Source of the DNA: Methanobacteriota archaeon
GTDB taxonomy: Archaea; Thermoplasmatota; Poseidoniia; Poseidoniales; Thalassarchaeaceae
Assembly: GCA_004195715.1 (NCBI GenBank)
Contig: PSPX01000009.1
Span: 50,592 to 89,083, forward strand
Length of the DNA stretch: 38,492 bases
Reading direction: 5' to 3'
Translations under genes and position numbers: made by a program
Shown: piece by piece, positions 1 through 9,434 of the stretch
How positions within the stretch are numbered: the first letter of the stretch is position 1
How the letters are laid out: each line of letters opens with the position of its first letter
The notes under the pieces: generated by a model
What the model saw: the letters and a program-made list of their open reading frames with translations, nothing else
What the model was told of the DNA's origin: nothing
The model's database searches: none

Positions 1-1
1 C

Positions 2-748
2 GACCCGTACGAGCTGTTCCTAGAATCGGTACGCGGCCACCGTCGCCTCATCACTGGATACGGGGGCAACCCGAAGGCTGACCCGGAGAAGTTTCGCGAG
101 GCGCAGAACCCCAAGCATGTCGCCATCTCACTCAACGGCGAGCCCACACTCTACTCTCGTTTGGGCGAGTTCCTCGACATCTGTCACCAACACGGAGTCT
201 CCACCTTCCTAGTGACCAACGGCAGTCTGCCCAAGGTCATCGAGAAGCTCGACCCACTGCCTACCCAACTCTACGTCAGTGTGGACGCTCCCAACAAGGA
301 GATCTTTGACCGGCTGTGCAAGCCCAAGTTCGACCAAGCAGCATTCCACAAGCTCGAGCAGACTCTCGAACTACTGCCCAGCCTCGACACCCGCACAGTG
401 TGCCGTCATACGCTCATCAAGGGCGAATCGCTAGGTCACCACGAGGACTATGCGCGCCTCGACAACATCGCTGACCCGGACTTCATCGAGGCAAAGGGAT
501 ACGTGTACGTCGGTAACAGCCGCAACAACCTGGCCATCGAAAACATGCCCAGCCACGACGATGTGATGGGTTTCTCCCGCCGCCTAGCGCCACTTGTCGG
601 GCGCGAGGTTCTCTCTGACCGCAGTGAGAGTCGTGTTGCTCTGATTGGCAAGGAGATGGTTCCGATTACCCTACCAGAGAAGGTGCGCGAACTACCCAAG
701 AATCTCGGGATCGCCAAGCCACAGCGGTATATGTTGCCTCAGGCCTAA
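2..748 (+). CDS. taw1: Radical SAM tRNA 4-demethylwyosine synthase (Taw1/TYW1-like), 5'-truncated by window edge
   Basis: Frame is open from the window start; '...YGGNPKADPEKFREAQNPKHVAISLNGEPTLYSRLGEFLDICHQHGVSTFLVTNGSLP...LYVSVDAPNKEIFDRLCKP' is typical of TYW1/Taw1. The SAM-binding CxxxCxxC lies outside the window. Confidence 0.88.
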   Translation, partial: DPYELFLESVRGHRRLITGYGGNPKADPEKFREAQNPKHVAISLNGEPTLYSRLGEFLDICHQHGVSTFLVTNGSLPKVIEKLDPLPTQLYVSVDAPNKEIFDRLCKPKFDQAAFHKLEQTLELLPSLDTRTVCRHTLIKGESLGHHEDYARLDNIADPDFIEAKGYVYVGNSRNNLAIENMPSHDDVMGFSRRLAPLVGREVLSDRSESRVALIGKEMVPITLPEKVRELPKNLGIAKPQRYMLPQA

Positions 749-1737
749 ACCATCGGCCTACTCGAACCGCATTCGGGACAACGCTGCTCCTCACTGCCCC
801 CATAGTCGTGAAAGCAGGCTGGGCAGGTCTTTGCGAGAGTTAGGTTCGCCTTGCCTTCGACCTGTAAGCGCTCAATGTCAACCCGTTCCAGATTCAGTGA
901 ATCTCTCTCGATGTCGGGAAGTTCGAATCGTCCGGGTCCGCCAATCTTCGCCAGAACGTCTGGAGGCAGGGTCACCGTCCCAGTATCATCTATGATGAGT
1001 TCACGGCTGTCTGACAGGTCGGCTATGTCCACATCGGTCCCGTGCTGAGCGACGAAGCGCCCATCCCTGAGTTCGAGTGAGCGCTCACAGAAGGCGGCGA
1101 CCTCCCTGTTGTGAGTTACAAGGAAGAATGCCACGTCCTCCTCTTTATGCAACTTCTCGAACAACTTTAGCACTTCCCTGCTAGTTATTGGGTCGAGAGC
1201 GCCAGTAGGCTCGTCGGCTAGAATCAACTTGGGATTCGTAATGAGGGCACGGGCTATCGCAACCCTTTGTTGCTCACCTCCGGAGAGCTCCTCAGGCATT
1301 CCGCGTGATCTGTCCCCCATTCCAAGGCGGTCTAGGAGGGCTTGGGCCTTGGCTCTGGCAATACCCGGCAGAACGCCTTGGTGACGGAGGGGCTGGGCAA
1401 CATTGTCAAGGGCATTCAAGTGAGGTAGTAAGTTGGAGTCCTGGAAGATGAATGAAACGGTCTTCTGGCGTAGTTCCACGAGTTGTGTTCCGGTCAGCCT
1501 AGTCATCCTGTTTCCCCCTAACTCCACTCCTCCGGCCGAGGGTTTCATCAGACCGCCGAGGCACTTCAGCAGAGTCGACTTGCCTGACCCTGAAGGACCT
1601 ACTACTGCGACTGCTTCGCCCTCGTATACAGTCACGTGCAGGCCGCGTAGTGCGACGACATTTCCATCCTCAGCCTTCGATTCGTAGACGTGATAGAGTC
1701 CGTCGGCCTTGAGAATCTCATTGCGTCCGTTCTGCAT
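745..1737 (-). CDS. ABC transporter ATP-binding protein (LolD/MacB type) with C-terminal extension ending in a zinc ribbon
   Basis: Walker A GPSGSGKST, signature LSGGEQQRVAIARAL, Walker B LILADEPTGALD, H-loop VTH; C-terminus CPACFHDYGGSEEQRCPEC. Confidence 0.93.
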   Translation of the reverse strand: MQNGRNEILKADGLYHVYESKAEDGNVVALRGLHVTVYEGEAVAVVGPSGSGKSTLLKCLGGLMKPSAGGVELGGNRMTRLTGTQLVELRQKTVSFIFQDSNLLPHLNALDNVAQPLRHQGVLPGIARAKAQALLDRLGMGDRSRGMPEELSGGEQQRVAIARALITNPKLILADEPTGALDPITSREVLKLFEKLHKEEDVAFFLVTHNREVAAFCERSLELRDGRFVAQHGTDVDIADLSDSRELIIDDTGTVTLPPDVLAKIGGPGRFELPDIERDSLNLERVDIERLQVEGKANLTLAKTCPACFHDYGGSEEQRCPECGSSRPMV

Positions 1738-1738
1738 T

Positions 1739-4700
1739 TCACTCCCCCTTCAAAACCACTGCCAGATCCGCCTGCAGCGCCCTTCGCGTGGTGTAGAGCA
1801 GTGCCACCATCACTGCAATCAACACGGATGCGTTGACCAATGCGAGGTCTAGCCAAGGCCAGACGAGTTCCCTGCTTATCGGCGCACTCTGGCCGAGGAA
1901 TAACTGGAATATGAAGCCGAAAATGCCGAAGAAGCCGTTGAAAGACTCAGCGATGGCTAGACCGAGTATAACTCCCAGACCCATACTCACAAGCAGTATG
2001 GAGAGAATCTCGAAGAGGACCAGTCGTATGACCTGGTTGGGACTCGCCCCTATCGCCTGAAGTATGGCCAGTTCACGCTTGCGCTGGGTCAGGACAAGAG
2101 AGAGGAATACGAAGGCAGAAGCGACTGATGCCAAAGAGGCCACAATGAATTGCATGCTAAGAAGACCTGGCGTGCCGAAGATTAGTCCTCCGTTTCGTTC
2201 GTTTTCGCGATGAGCAGTGGACCAGTCAGAAGCCGCACTCACGCCGATTCCATTGGCTATCTCGGCGCTGACTACTCTTAGGGCATCTTCACAGTCCTCG
2301 TTGGTCTGATCACACAACTCGAAGAACCACCGATTGGAAGTATAGGAATCTGCAACGATGTCACCGACAAGTGCTCTGTATGTAGACTCGCCAACCACTA
2401 TGGCCAAATCTGCTTCAGAGGAGGGAAGTCCGGGCACCCATTGATGGCCCCCGATGTAAGAAACATCTGTCTCTGTTACAGTGGATGTTATGACGAGTCC
2501 CTCAGGACCGAAGCTGTAATCGTATTCTGTATATTCAATCGTGATTACTAGTCCGGGATCAACCTCAATCTCAGACGGGTTCAACCCGCCAGCATCCCCA
2601 GATGAGAGGTCTAGTTGAGACCTAGCTTGGCTCCCGGCTGAGAATCCACTATTCTTCCAAGCATTCACTGCATTGTCTATGTCATCTTGAGGTACTGTCT
2701 GTGTGTCCCATATCAGCGTGTCTTCGTGCTCATCGAAAAGCACCCAGGTACGTATCAGTGAGCCTTCTCCCTTCTTATTTGTGAAAATGTCGCCCACTGA
2801 AGTCATGGCATCAATGTCGGTTATGTCTCCATCACCGGCTCTCTGTATAGCCAACATAACCTCAGCTCTGGCATGTTCCTCTGTGACTGGGGAGTCGAAT
2901 TGGACCTGCACATCAGCACCATTCTCAGCAGAGGTAGTCCGCTGATCTACGATAGTTCCAGTATAGCCCTGAACGGCGGCAAGAGTCACGATTGACAGGG
3001 TGAGTATCATAATCACAGCTAAGCGGTTTACTGATTCAGAAGAGCCAGATCCTCGCAGTCCTCTCCTGATGTCAGATACAGCTGGAGACCATGACAGGAG
3101 CATGGTCAGAATCTTTGGTCCGGCAGCACCAATTCTACCCAGTACTAGGGCGCCACCAATCCACAAAAAGAATGGTCCTAACAGTAGGAGTAGCGCGTTT
3201 AGTATGAAGTTGGATATGATGCCATTGGAACCGAAAGAACCCCACCCTCCATTGGACTGAATCCAACTTTCTAGATATGACAGTAGACCGATTCCAAAGA
3301 CAATTACATGAAGCCATGTCCTTGGCTCTCGCTTCTCTGAAACTTTTCTCACACCCTCATCAATCTCTATTCTGAGGAAGTCCCTTGTCTTAGATCTACC
3401 AAATAGCAGAGAGACCCCCACAGTGAGTAACAAGATGAAGAAGGTTGACCAGAAGCTCAGAGTCGGATTGATTTCGATTCCTCCGGATCTGAATGACATG
3501 AAGCCCACCGCGTCGAGCACTAGAGGTACAGATAGTAGAGCCAATGTGTAGCCGACAAACCAAGCAAACAGACTGGTTACAGCCAATTCGAGCATTATCA
3601 TGCCAGTGAGTGTTCCCTCGGTTCCTCCAATGACGCGATGAATCGAGATCTCCCTCTTACGCTGCTCCAAAGACAAAACCAGCCCGTAAATCAGCACCGA
3701 GAAGGATAGTATCACAATCGGTATCATCAGGATATAATCGAAAACCTGTATGATTCCTAGGAAGATGTTGAGAAAGGTGATGGTTCCGGATATGAGGTCG
3801 TTGTATTCTATGAGAATACCTGCGCTGGTGTAGTTGCCTGCCTCTACTTCCTCTTTGAGTGCATCAAGCCACTTGGTGGCGTCTGCAGTCGATGTAGTGG
3901 GTAGTTGGTTCCTATCGACTGCCAGCCCGAGGTATCCATGATCGTTGTCCATTAAGATGAGTTTCTGCTCATCGCTCAGAACCGCGTCGGAAACCATCAC
4001 CGGATTGAAAAGTAGGGTAGGATTTCCAGCGCCGCCTTCCTGGTAGACGGCTGCAACAGTCAGATTGTGAACTGTCATGTTCACTCTGCAGTACATGTAA
4101 CCGGATTCGGCGTAGAAGTCCTCCTCGCCCTGGCAGTCCTCGAATCCATCAGCGATGTTCTGGTAGCCGAGATATCCAGTCACATAAGTGAAGGTGAGAG
4201 ATGAGATTGTGTCATTTACCGCAACTCCGGCGCTGCTCGCTACCTCCGAGGGCAGCACAATAGACCGGTTTGCAGCTGCATCGGCGGCGCTGGCGGGCCA
4301 ACTGCCGTAGATGATGCGTGAGTCCTGACCTCGCGTGGAATGCCGCTCGCTGAGCTCGCCATCCCATATGCCTTCACCATAGAATCGGATCGTCCTGCCG
4401 TCATTAATCGGTGGTCCCAATTCCGAAGCCTCCGGATAGTCCCAACTGACATTAGACCAGTCGGCCGTGGGGCCTTCGGCGGCGATGATGTTGAGGGGCT
4501 GGGGGATGAAAAAGTCCTCATCGAAGAAGCCATCCACTCTGACTCCTTGGCGTCCAAAGACTAGTCCACAGTCAGAGAATTCTTCCATCCCCACGAACTC
4601 ATCACACATCGATTCCCAAAGTAAGGAGTCGTTAGTGCGTCCTTCAGCGTCAATTCCTGGGTCGTCAGCAAAGTCAATCTTAGCATCAAAAATTTCCTCT

Positions 4701-4879
4701 TGCAATGAGTACTGAAGAAATGCTTGTGATAGTCCGACTCCGTAAGCCAGAACAGTTGAGATTACCAAAGATGCAAGGAAGACACCTGCAAAGACGGCTA
4801 AGACTCGTTCCCTACTCCTCCATGCGCTTTTCCCAGCCATCATCAGATTGTCAGGGAGTGACATCAATCGATTCTTCAT
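1739..4879 (-). CDS. ABC transporter permease, FtsX/MacB-like, large duplicated form (1046 aa)
   Basis: N-terminal TM, large extracellular domains, two FtsX-like TM blocks ('LSLEQRKREISIHRVIGGTEGTLTGMIMLE' and 'LVLTQRKRELAILQAIGASPNQVIRLVLFE'); flanked by two ATPase genes. Confidence 0.9.
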   Translation of the reverse strand: MKNRLMSLPDNLMMAGKSAWRSRERVLAVFAGVFLASLVISTVLAYGVGLSQAFLQYSLQEEIFDAKIDFADDPGIDAEGRTNDSLLWESMCDEFVGMEEFSDCGLVFGRQGVRVDGFFDEDFFIPQPLNIIAAEGPTADWSNVSWDYPEASELGPPINDGRTIRFYGEGIWDGELSERHSTRGQDSRIIYGSWPASAADAAANRSIVLPSEVASSAGVAVNDTISSLTFTYVTGYLGYQNIADGFEDCQGEEDFYAESGYMYCRVNMTVHNLTVAAVYQEGGAGNPTLLFNPVMVSDAVLSDEQKLILMDNDHGYLGLAVDRNQLPTTSTADATKWLDALKEEVEAGNYTSAGILIEYNDLISGTITFLNIFLGIIQVFDYILMIPIVILSFSVLIYGLVLSLEQRKREISIHRVIGGTEGTLTGMIMLELAVTSLFAWFVGYTLALLSVPLVLDAVGFMSFRSGGIEINPTLSFWSTFFILLLTVGVSLLFGRSKTRDFLRIEIDEGVRKVSEKREPRTWLHVIVFGIGLLSYLESWIQSNGGWGSFGSNGIISNFILNALLLLLGPFFLWIGGALVLGRIGAAGPKILTMLLSWSPAVSDIRRGLRGSGSSESVNRLAVIMILTLSIVTLAAVQGYTGTIVDQRTTSAENGADVQVQFDSPVTEEHARAEVMLAIQRAGDGDITDIDAMTSVGDIFTNKKGEGSLIRTWVLFDEHEDTLIWDTQTVPQDDIDNAVNAWKNSGFSAGSQARSQLDLSSGDAGGLNPSEIEVDPGLVITIEYTEYDYSFGPEGLVITSTVTETDVSYIGGHQWVPGLPSSEADLAIVVGESTYRALVGDIVADSYTSNRWFFELCDQTNEDCEDALRVVSAEIANGIGVSAASDWSTAHRENERNGGLIFGTPGLLSMQFIVASLASVASAFVFLSLVLTQRKRELAILQAIGASPNQVIRLVLFEILSILLVSMGLGVILGLAIAESFNGFFGIFGFIFQLFLGQSAPISRELVWPWLDLALVNASVLIAVMVALLYTTRRALQADLAVVLKGE

Positions 4880-5628
4880 TCACCGACCCCCGAATATTCT
4901 CCCCACGCTGATCGGATGTCGGATGCTGCCGTAACACCGTCCCGGAGCAACAGCATCCTATCGGCCATCGATGCCAGTGTAGGGTCGTGAGTAACCATCA
5001 GAACTGATATTCCGTCCTCTTCGCAAAGCTGCTTGAACAGGTCAATGATTTCCTGGCCACTCTTCACATCGAGGTTTCCCGTAGGCTCATCTGCGAGCAG
5101 TAGAGGCCGGGATCCTGCAATTGCCCGAGCAATAGCAACTCTCTGTCTCTGTCCGCCTGACAGCTGATCGGGGATGAATTCCATACGATCCGCTAGGCCG
5201 ACTCTTTCGAGAGCATCTCTAGCCTGCTGTTCCGCTTGTTCGGAAGGGACTCCAGAGAGCTCCAGTGCGAAAACGACGTTGTCCAATGCGTTTAGTCTGT
5301 CAATTAGATGGAAATCTTGGAAAATCCAGCCGACTCCTCTCCTACGGACATCCACCACACGACTGGGGCTTTTCGTACCGTAGTTGAACTGATCCAGTGA
5401 GATTGAGCCGGAGTCGGCATTCAACAGTCCTCCAATGATGTTGAGTAACGTAGACTTTCCACATCCAGAGGGGCCCATAAGAGCCACCAGTTCACCGGGC
5501 TCGATTTCGAGATCTATCCCCTTGAGGACCTCTAGTCTGCGTCTTCCAGAGCCGAAGCCTTTGTGCAAGTCTGAGACATGTAGCACAGCCCTACGGGCTG
5601 AAGTTGACATATAAGCAGTTGTTGTCAA
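4876..5628 (-). CDS. ABC transporter ATP-binding protein (LolD/MacB type)
   Basis: GPSGCGKST, LSGGQRQRVAIARAIAG, LLLADEPTGNLD, VTHD; 4-nt overlap with permease start. Confidence 0.93.
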   Translation of the reverse strand: MTTTAYMSTSARRAVLHVSDLHKGFGSGRRRLEVLKGIDLEIEPGELVALMGPSGCGKSTLLNIIGGLLNADSGSISLDQFNYGTKSPSRVVDVRRRGVGWIFQDFHLIDRLNALDNVVFALELSGVPSEQAEQQARDALERVGLADRMEFIPDQLSGGQRQRVAIARAIAGSRPLLLADEPTGNLDVKSGQEIIDLFKQLCEEDGISVLMVTHDPTLASMADRMLLLRDGVTAASDIRSAWGEYSGVGE

Positions 5629-6710
5629 CCACCTTGGGTTGCATCATGGTAAGCTTCAGCCATGGCTTGTCCTTGTGCCTCGGCACTCAGAATATTCTTT
5701 ACATGGTCAATTAGGGAATCATCTGGATTCCTAGGGACTCCACCTGCTCGCATCCAAGCAGCATGGACTTTTACTATCTCGTCCATCCATGCCACGACAT
5801 CGGTCGCTGGCAGAAGGCACCGCTCCGGTATCACCTCGTTGTGGGCGGGAAGATTGGCTGCGATGACAGGGCATCCGGCGGCCATCGCTTCTGTGGGCGG
5901 GTAACCGAAGCCCTCTGAGATGCTAGGGAACAGTAGGACTTCGGCATGCTGGAAGGCAGCCACAAGTTGCTCGTCGTCCAACTCGGCCTCGCTTCCTATG
6001 TGTAGCATGTGGATGTCACTAGCTACCTCTTCGGGAAGACTGTCAATGACCTCGCGCACGAAGTCAAGCCGCTTGCGCGGCTCGTCGGTACCGACGGTAA
6101 TCAACAGGCACTTCGAGTCGTCGTCGTGCTCGGCGATGAGCTCGCGAGAGCGCGGATTAGCCTCCGGATCCCAGTAGTCGAGGTCTATCTGGTGTCGTAC
6201 TAGAGCGGTGGGCTTACCCGGAAACATCCGCTTCACATCCCTCCTCGTCATCTCCGAGACACAGATTAGCAGATCTGCCCTCGTCAGTCCCTGCTTCAGT
6301 CGCTTGAGGTCGCGACGACGGAACAGACCTGGTCTCTGATCGCCCACAGGGACTCTGATGTCTCCGGCCTTAATCTGGCGCGGCTTGAGGTGGAACATGT
6401 CGTGGACAGTCACCACCACGGGTATCGCGCATCCCTCGGGAACGAGGTGAGCCTGTTCCTGGTCGGTTATGTGCAGGAGGTCGGCTTCCGAGTCTTCCAC
6501 AGAGGATGAGACGAAGGCAGGGTGCTTACGCCACCTGGTGAGAAGGCGATTCGGTGCGAAACCCACAATCGGATGCTCAAGAGTGGTCACTTTCGACCAT
6601 CCCGGGACCATGGCGCGCTGGAGAAGTGACTCGACCGCGTGGTGAGCACGGCCCAGACCGGTGCTCGATGGCAGGGCGGCGCCCCTAGCCAGTACAACCC
6701 GCTTGACCAT
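5625..6710 (-). CDS. Glycosyltransferase (GT4-like)
   Basis: 'LLITVGTDEPRKRLDFVREVI...VLLFPSISEGFGYPPTEAMAAGCPVIAANLPAHNEVI' matches a GT4 C-terminal domain. ATG at 6710 (MVKRVVLARG) is preferred over the ORF-track start at 6782, which would overlap the divergent gene. Confidence 0.85.
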   Translation of the reverse strand: MVKRVVLARGAALPSSTGLGRAHHAVESLLQRAMVPGWSKVTTLEHPIVGFAPNRLLTRWRKHPAFVSSSVEDSEADLLHITDQEQAHLVPEGCAIPVVVTVHDMFHLKPRQIKAGDIRVPVGDQRPGLFRRRDLKRLKQGLTRADLLICVSEMTRRDVKRMFPGKPTALVRHQIDLDYWDPEANPRSRELIAEHDDDSKCLLITVGTDEPRKRLDFVREVIDSLPEEVASDIHMLHIGSEAELDDEQLVAAFQHAEVLLFPSISEGFGYPPTEAMAAGCPVIAANLPAHNEVIPERCLLPATDVVAWMDEIVKVHAAWMRAGGVPRNPDDSLIDHVKNILSAEAQGQAMAEAYHDATQGG

Positions 6711-6761
6711 GCGTCCACCAAGGCGTATCGGACTTAAACGAGGGCGGGTGATGGGTCGGAT

Positions 6762-7991
6762 ATGACGAGTAATGGGGAGCACGGTCCCTCTGCCGGCGGC
6801 CTAGTGGTCGCAAAGGGCAGTTTTGCTGCAATGGGGGGCGCCGAACGCGACTTGATGCGTAACCTCCCTGCGTTTGCTCGGAGGTTTTCGGTTAGCGTGG
6901 CAACGCTCCATCCTGTGCCAGAATTGGAATTGCTCTGCTCTGAGCTTGGAGTTCCTCTAATCTCCCCCGACGAGGCATGGGAGATGCCGATCGATGCACT
7001 CTCTACCGTGCTCGACTCAGGGAATGATACAGCCGCGAAAGCATGGCAAGGATGCTCCGGCCTTGCCGAGGCGTTAGCCGCTTCAGATGCTGTCCACTTG
7101 GTCAGTGGAGATGGTAGCCTCGCTCTGCTCGAACACGTGCCCGATTCAGTGGCAATTCACCTCCACCTACTCGAGCCGCATCGCGGTCTGCACGAGGATG
7201 TCCTCCACAGAGAAATCGATGGCTCACCCAAGCGCAGCCTAGGCCTGACAAGCGCCCTGCTATCACGGGCGAGGCGGCGTGACATTGAGGCCATCCGCGG
7301 TCTGACCGACAGACCGTGTTCAGCAATTAGCGGCAACTCCAGTTACACTGCCGCTCGTATCGGCGAGGTTTACGGTGTCGAGGCAGGAGTGTTGCTACCA
7401 AGCGTCGTATCAGATGAGTTTCCCGCCAAGGCCGGGTCAGACGAGCCAACTGAGTCACAGGACATCGTTGCACCATACTCTGTGAGTGTGGGCCGGGCCA
7501 GCTGGGTGAAGGGCACATGGGAGACGGTCTCGATGCTAGCCGGCAGCGGAGTCTCACTTGCTCATGTCGGGGGCGGTGCTGCAGAAGACCTCGTACGCCT
7601 CACCCAACACGCCGAATCGTGCGGAGTTGGGCTATGGATTGCCCCGCGCCTCAGCTCTCCTGAGATGGCATCGCTCATTCGAGGCGCTAGGGCTGTTGTG
7701 AGTATGGCTCACGGAGAACCTTTCGGCCTAACTCCCGTAGAGGCATTCTCAGTCGGAACACCCGCACTGATGGTCAACGAAGGCGGGTTTCTTGACAGCG
7801 TGATTGACGGTGTGAACGGACGACTCCTGCCTCGTAGTGATTACGGCGCCTGGCACTTATCTCTCGAACAAGCAGCTGATAGCGGAACCCGTACGTTATG
7901 GGCTGAGGCAGGGCGGGTTCGAATCGAGGAGATGGACCTCAGGCCAGATACACATTGTCACCGTCTGGAGTCCATATTGGACTGTCTTTGA
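6762..7991 (+). CDS. Glycosyltransferase (GT4-like)
   Basis: 'VSVGRASWVKGTWETVSMLA...GARAVVSMAHGEPFGLTPVEAFSVGTPALMVNEGGFLDSVIDGVNGRLLP' matches GT4 motifs; N-terminal 'GGAERDL'. Confidence 0.85.
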   Translation: MTSNGEHGPSAGGLVVAKGSFAAMGGAERDLMRNLPAFARRFSVSVATLHPVPELELLCSELGVPLISPDEAWEMPIDALSTVLDSGNDTAAKAWQGCSGLAEALAASDAVHLVSGDGSLALLEHVPDSVAIHLHLLEPHRGLHEDVLHREIDGSPKRSLGLTSALLSRARRRDIEAIRGLTDRPCSAISGNSSYTAARIGEVYGVEAGVLLPSVVSDEFPAKAGSDEPTESQDIVAPYSVSVGRASWVKGTWETVSMLAGSGVSLAHVGGGAAEDLVRLTQHAESCGVGLWIAPRLSSPEMASLIRGARAVVSMAHGEPFGLTPVEAFSVGTPALMVNEGGFLDSVIDGVNGRLLPRSDYGAWHLSLEQAADSGTRTLWAEAGRVRIEEMDLRPDTHCHRLESILDCL

Positions 7992-7993
7992 TG

Positions 7994-8012
7994 CATGATT
8001 CTTTGAATCATG
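7994..8012. terminator. Stem-loop between CDS (terminator or regulatory hairpin)
   Basis: Perfect inverted repeat CATGATTC-TTT-GAATCATG (8-bp stem, 3-nt loop), 3 nt after the TGA at 7989-7991. Confidence 0.4.
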
Positions 8013-8028
8013 TCGTCAAATCATTCAA

Positions 8029-8835
8029 ATGGAGCATAAAGGACACAATTTCATGGACGAAAGTCGTAAAGAAACAAACGGAGACCGCTCGGCCCAGATT
8101 GCCCTGACCATGGGACTACTGCTTTTCGCATCGGTCATTCTCGGCTCGGGAGCTCTCGGAGACGACCGCGATGCTAACGCCGCCGATGATAATGACGACA
8201 GAGGTGACGAACCTAGTGATCGAATTGGAGAAGACAGAAATGGGGCTGTTTTGGACGAAGAAATGTTGAGGCTCGAGATAGCCTGCGATGACGGCGATGA
8301 CGAGGCCTGCGAAGATCTGAGAGACATATTCGAGAACAGGATGATGGAAGGTCGCACAGACATGCGGGAGATGGATGGGCGTCGTGGGAACGACGATCGC
8401 GACATGCGTGAGGAGAATCAGATGAGAGTGCCCCCTGAGATTCTTCGTGAGATGGCTCAAATGTGGTGCCATAGTCACGTCTTTGACACCTTCTGGGAGA
8501 ACACTCACGCCGTCGAGTTAGATGACGGCTCGGGCTTCGAGATGATTACCTACGCCGACAATGGCAATGAAGAAAGCACGGTCATCAGTCACGGTGCAAT
8601 GTGGCAAATCACACGCGGACTTGAGCCACTCGTCGGGTCCTGCGCTGCCATGATGATGGAGCTGATGGGAGTGGGAATGCCACCCCATGACCATGAAGAT
8701 GACTGGGGCGAGGGAGAATGGTGTGAGGGACACCCGAATGCCGAGGATTGCCAGTGGGATGACGAAGACGAGTCCGATGAGTGGAATGACGAAGGCGATT
8801 CGGATGAGTCCGATGAAAACGCGCCTCGCGACTAA
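8029..8835 (+). CDS. Hypothetical acidic, Met/His-rich secreted or membrane-anchored protein
   Basis: N-terminal hydrophobic segment (IALTMGLLLFASVILGSGAL), then strongly acidic sequence with an Asp/Glu-rich tail. The start may instead be ATG 8053. Confidence 0.7.
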   Translation: MEHKGHNFMDESRKETNGDRSAQIALTMGLLLFASVILGSGALGDDRDANAADDNDDRGDEPSDRIGEDRNGAVLDEEMLRLEIACDDGDDEACEDLRDIFENRMMEGRTDMREMDGRRGNDDRDMREENQMRVPPEILREMAQMWCHSHVFDTFWENTHAVELDDGSGFEMITYADNGNEESTVISHGAMWQITRGLEPLVGSCAAMMMELMGVGMPPHDHEDDWGEGEWCEGHPNAEDCQWDDEDESDEWNDEGDSDESDENAPRD

Positions 8836-9434
8836 TCGAGTGAGATGCGCTCGGCCCTAGGGCCGAATCTGAACACCACGACTAGGGCTGCTATGCCCAC
8901 GAGGAGTAGTACGGCTGAAAGGATTGGATTGAGGACCGTGGCCGAGTCAGAGGGCAGCCAAACCGGCATGATATCGAATATCGATTCACCGCGGACCAAC
9001 TTGCCACCAATCGACGAAGCCATGGTGGTCATCAACATCGCTATGGCCGCTGTGGCCCCTTGAAGTGCGCTAAGCGAGCGGTGTTGCCAGACCCCTGGCC
9101 CTAGGCGTATCCTGCCTATGACGAACGAGGCCCAGAACCCAAAGGCCAGACCGGTGTACACGAACTTGTTGTAGAGCAGGGCGTTATTGACAACGTTGTC
9201 TGCTGCGAAGGAACCGCTTAATGCTGCGATGGGCATGAACACAAGACCTAGCAAGGCTCCGGCGATGGAGGCCTTGTCCATCGTAACCATAACTCGCTCA
9301 GATGACAGTCTTCCACCGGCAATATTCGGGAAGATTGTGGCTATTGCGCATCCCACTGCGCAAAGTGTGGCCAACACCATCGATCCCACGACCACCTCTG
9401 CCATCGCGGCGTGGAACGTCGCTGCGCCGAACAT
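8832..9434 (-). CDS. Hypothetical integral membrane protein (~4-5 TM)
   Basis: Several hydrophobic segments; 1-nt TAATG overlap with the upstream gene. Confidence 0.75.
   Translation of the reverse strand: MFGAATFHAAMAEVVVGSMVLATLCAVGCAIATIFPNIAGGRLSSERVMVTMDKASIAGALLGLVFMPIAALSGSFAADNVVNNALLYNKFVYTGLAFGFWASFVIGRIRLGPGVWQHRSLSALQGATAAIAMLMTTMASSIGGKLVRGESIFDIMPVWLPSDSATVLNPILSAVLLLVGIAALVVVFRFGPRAERISLD

Noticed and set aside
6711-6782. N-terminal extension of the glycosyltransferase (MLPITRHIRPITRPRLSPIRLGGR)
   Set aside because: It would overlap the divergent CDS starting at 6762; ATG 6710 gives a normal GT N-terminus.
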